A DNA stretch of 64,000 bases from Hungatella hathewayi WAL-18680. Lineage in GTDB: Bacteria > Bacillota > Clostridia > Lachnospirales > Lachnospiraceae. Within the stretch, counting starts at the first letter, position 1. Each line of letters begins with the position of its first letter. The notes beneath the pieces were generated by a model. The model was not told the origin of the DNA. It searched no databases and was given only the letters and a program-made list of their open reading frames with translations. Below are positions 63,401 through 64,000 of this stretch, piece after piece. The DNA lies in assembly GCF_000235505.1 (NCBI RefSeq), contig NZ_JH379030.1:140609-204608 (forward strand), written 5' to 3'. The translations under genes and the position numbers were made by a program.

Positions 63401-64000
63401 TTACCGCAGATAGCTGTCCAGAATCCGCTTGGCCCGCTCCACCACCAGTCCGCTGCCGCCCTCGTTCTTTACGTCCTCCACCATGCTCACCATGAGGATG
63501 GGAGTCCGGATACTGCTGTCGGCGGTGTAGACGGCAAACCAGCCCAGCTCCGTGCCGCTTGTGTCATCCTTGGAGGCTTTTATCTCGGCGGTTCCGGTCT
63601 TTCCTGCCAGCGTGATGTCGCTTCTCATGGCTTTGTGGCCGGTTCCGTGCTCGGAGCTGACCACCTGGATTAAATCCTGCTCCACGATCTCTGCTGCCTC
63701 GGGGGAGCATGCCTGTTGAATCCATGGCTCCGGGGACGGATTCTCTTTGTAGAGGAGAGATGGCTTTAAAACGGTGCCACGGTTGGGGAACATGGTGTAT
63801 AGGGATGCCAGGTGGACGGGGTTAATCAGAACCTCTCCCTGTCCGTAGCCGCTGTCCGCCAGCTGAATCTCTGTCTCGATGTTGTCCGTGTTGGAATACT
63901 GGCCCTTCGCCAGGGTAATCTCAAACGGGATATCCTGGTTGAATCCCAGTCTGTCAAGTCCGGCCATAAAGTCATTGGCGCCAATCTTTAAGGCGGCCCT
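63401..64000 (-). CDS. Penicillin-binding transpeptidase (partial, C-terminus)
   Basis: The last 199 codons of a class B-type penicillin-binding protein; the gene continues past the right edge. The beta-lactam-binding KTG motif is in LAGKTGTAEIK, after QLADSGYGQGEVLINPVHLAS and the PEAAEIVEQDL region, and the end is RAKRILDSYLR. The opening visible residues (RAALKIGANDFMAGLDRLGF) resemble MecA/PBP3-type proteins with an NTF2-like N-terminal domain, which is outside the window. It cross-links peptidoglycan outside the membrane. Confidence 0.9.
   Translation of the reverse strand, partial: RAALKIGANDFMAGLDRLGFNQDIPFEITLAKGQYSNTDNIETEIQLADSGYGQGEVLINPVHLASLYTMFPNRGTVLKPSLLYKENPSPEPWIQQACSPEAAEIVEQDLIQVVSSEHGTGHKAMRSDITLAGKTGTAEIKASKDDTSGTELGWFAVYTADSSIRTPILMVSMVEDVKNEGGSGLVVERAKRILDSYLR

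Overview
The window looks like the chromosome of a gut Firmicute of the class Clostridia, most likely Lachnospiraceae. Pointers are strong AGGAGG-type ribosome sites, spoIIM beside a NudF-type ADP-ribose pyrophosphatase, xerD, Clostridia-style lipoprotein signals, YesM/YesN and AgrC/LytTR signalling pairs, and many sugar and peptide importers. This is inferred from gene content only. No rRNA, tRNA, CRISPR array, transposase or phage gene was seen. Both edges cut genes: a sugar ABC permease at the left and a penicillin-binding transpeptidase at the right.

Layout. 1-3.5 kb: a sugar ABC importer (binding protein, small unknown protein, permease) divergent from a GH105 unsaturated-uronide hydrolase. 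3.6-4.5 kb: xerD. 4.7-13.7 kb: one long minus-strand operon with a complete Dpp/Opp-type importer, a metallo-beta-lactamase-fold protein, an aldose epimerase and a MATE exporter. 13.9-16.7 kb: divergent pair of ceramidase-like zinc hydrolases. 16.7-21.5 kb: a tightly overlapped set of AraC-type response regulator, soluble YesM-type kinase, degenerate double ABC ATPase and RbsC-like permease. 21.6-22.8 kb: spoIIM and nudF. In many Firmicutes these lie close to xerD, so the 17 kb between may be an insertion. 23-26.3 kb: lipoprotein serpin, proC, cell-wall-binding protein. 26.6-29.6 kb: a membrane-anchored GH3 enzyme with permuted domains. 29.7-31.7 kb: LytTR/GHKL two-component pair. 31.8-35.3 kb: flavodoxin lipoprotein, SDR, carboxymuconolactone decarboxylase-like protein and a LysR regulator. 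35.5-39.7 kb: a large soluble multi-PAS hybrid kinase. 40.1-42.4 kb: tdh-kbl threonine degradation. 42.4-52.9 kb: RpiR regulator and an unusual operon (GntP permease, hydantoinase A, HExxH protein, FAD oxidoreductase, GH38, DUF4127).

53-63.2 kb is the most coherent new-looking system. It holds an M55 D-aminopeptidase with two paralogous sodium symporters and a DMT transporter, then a divergent N-acyl-D-amino-acid deacylase and D-serine ammonia-lyase, a GntR/FCD regulator, and a lipoprotein alpha/beta hydrolase. Four promoters here (57.85, 57.97, 61.77 and 63.30 kb) each carry two TGATATCA octamers, one of them with a single mismatch at two of the promoters, whose starts are exactly 19 bp apart. 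That makes the block a predicted local GntR regulon for scavenging D-amino acids or D-peptides, perhaps from cell-wall material. Two genes in it are frameshifted at short homopolymers: the DMT transporter in an A7 run and the deacylase in a C3 run.

The second candidate is the 16.7-21.5 kb set, where an ABC-like protein with damaged ATPase motifs is translationally coupled to a kinase with no visible membrane sensor. A transporter-like complex may act as the sensor.
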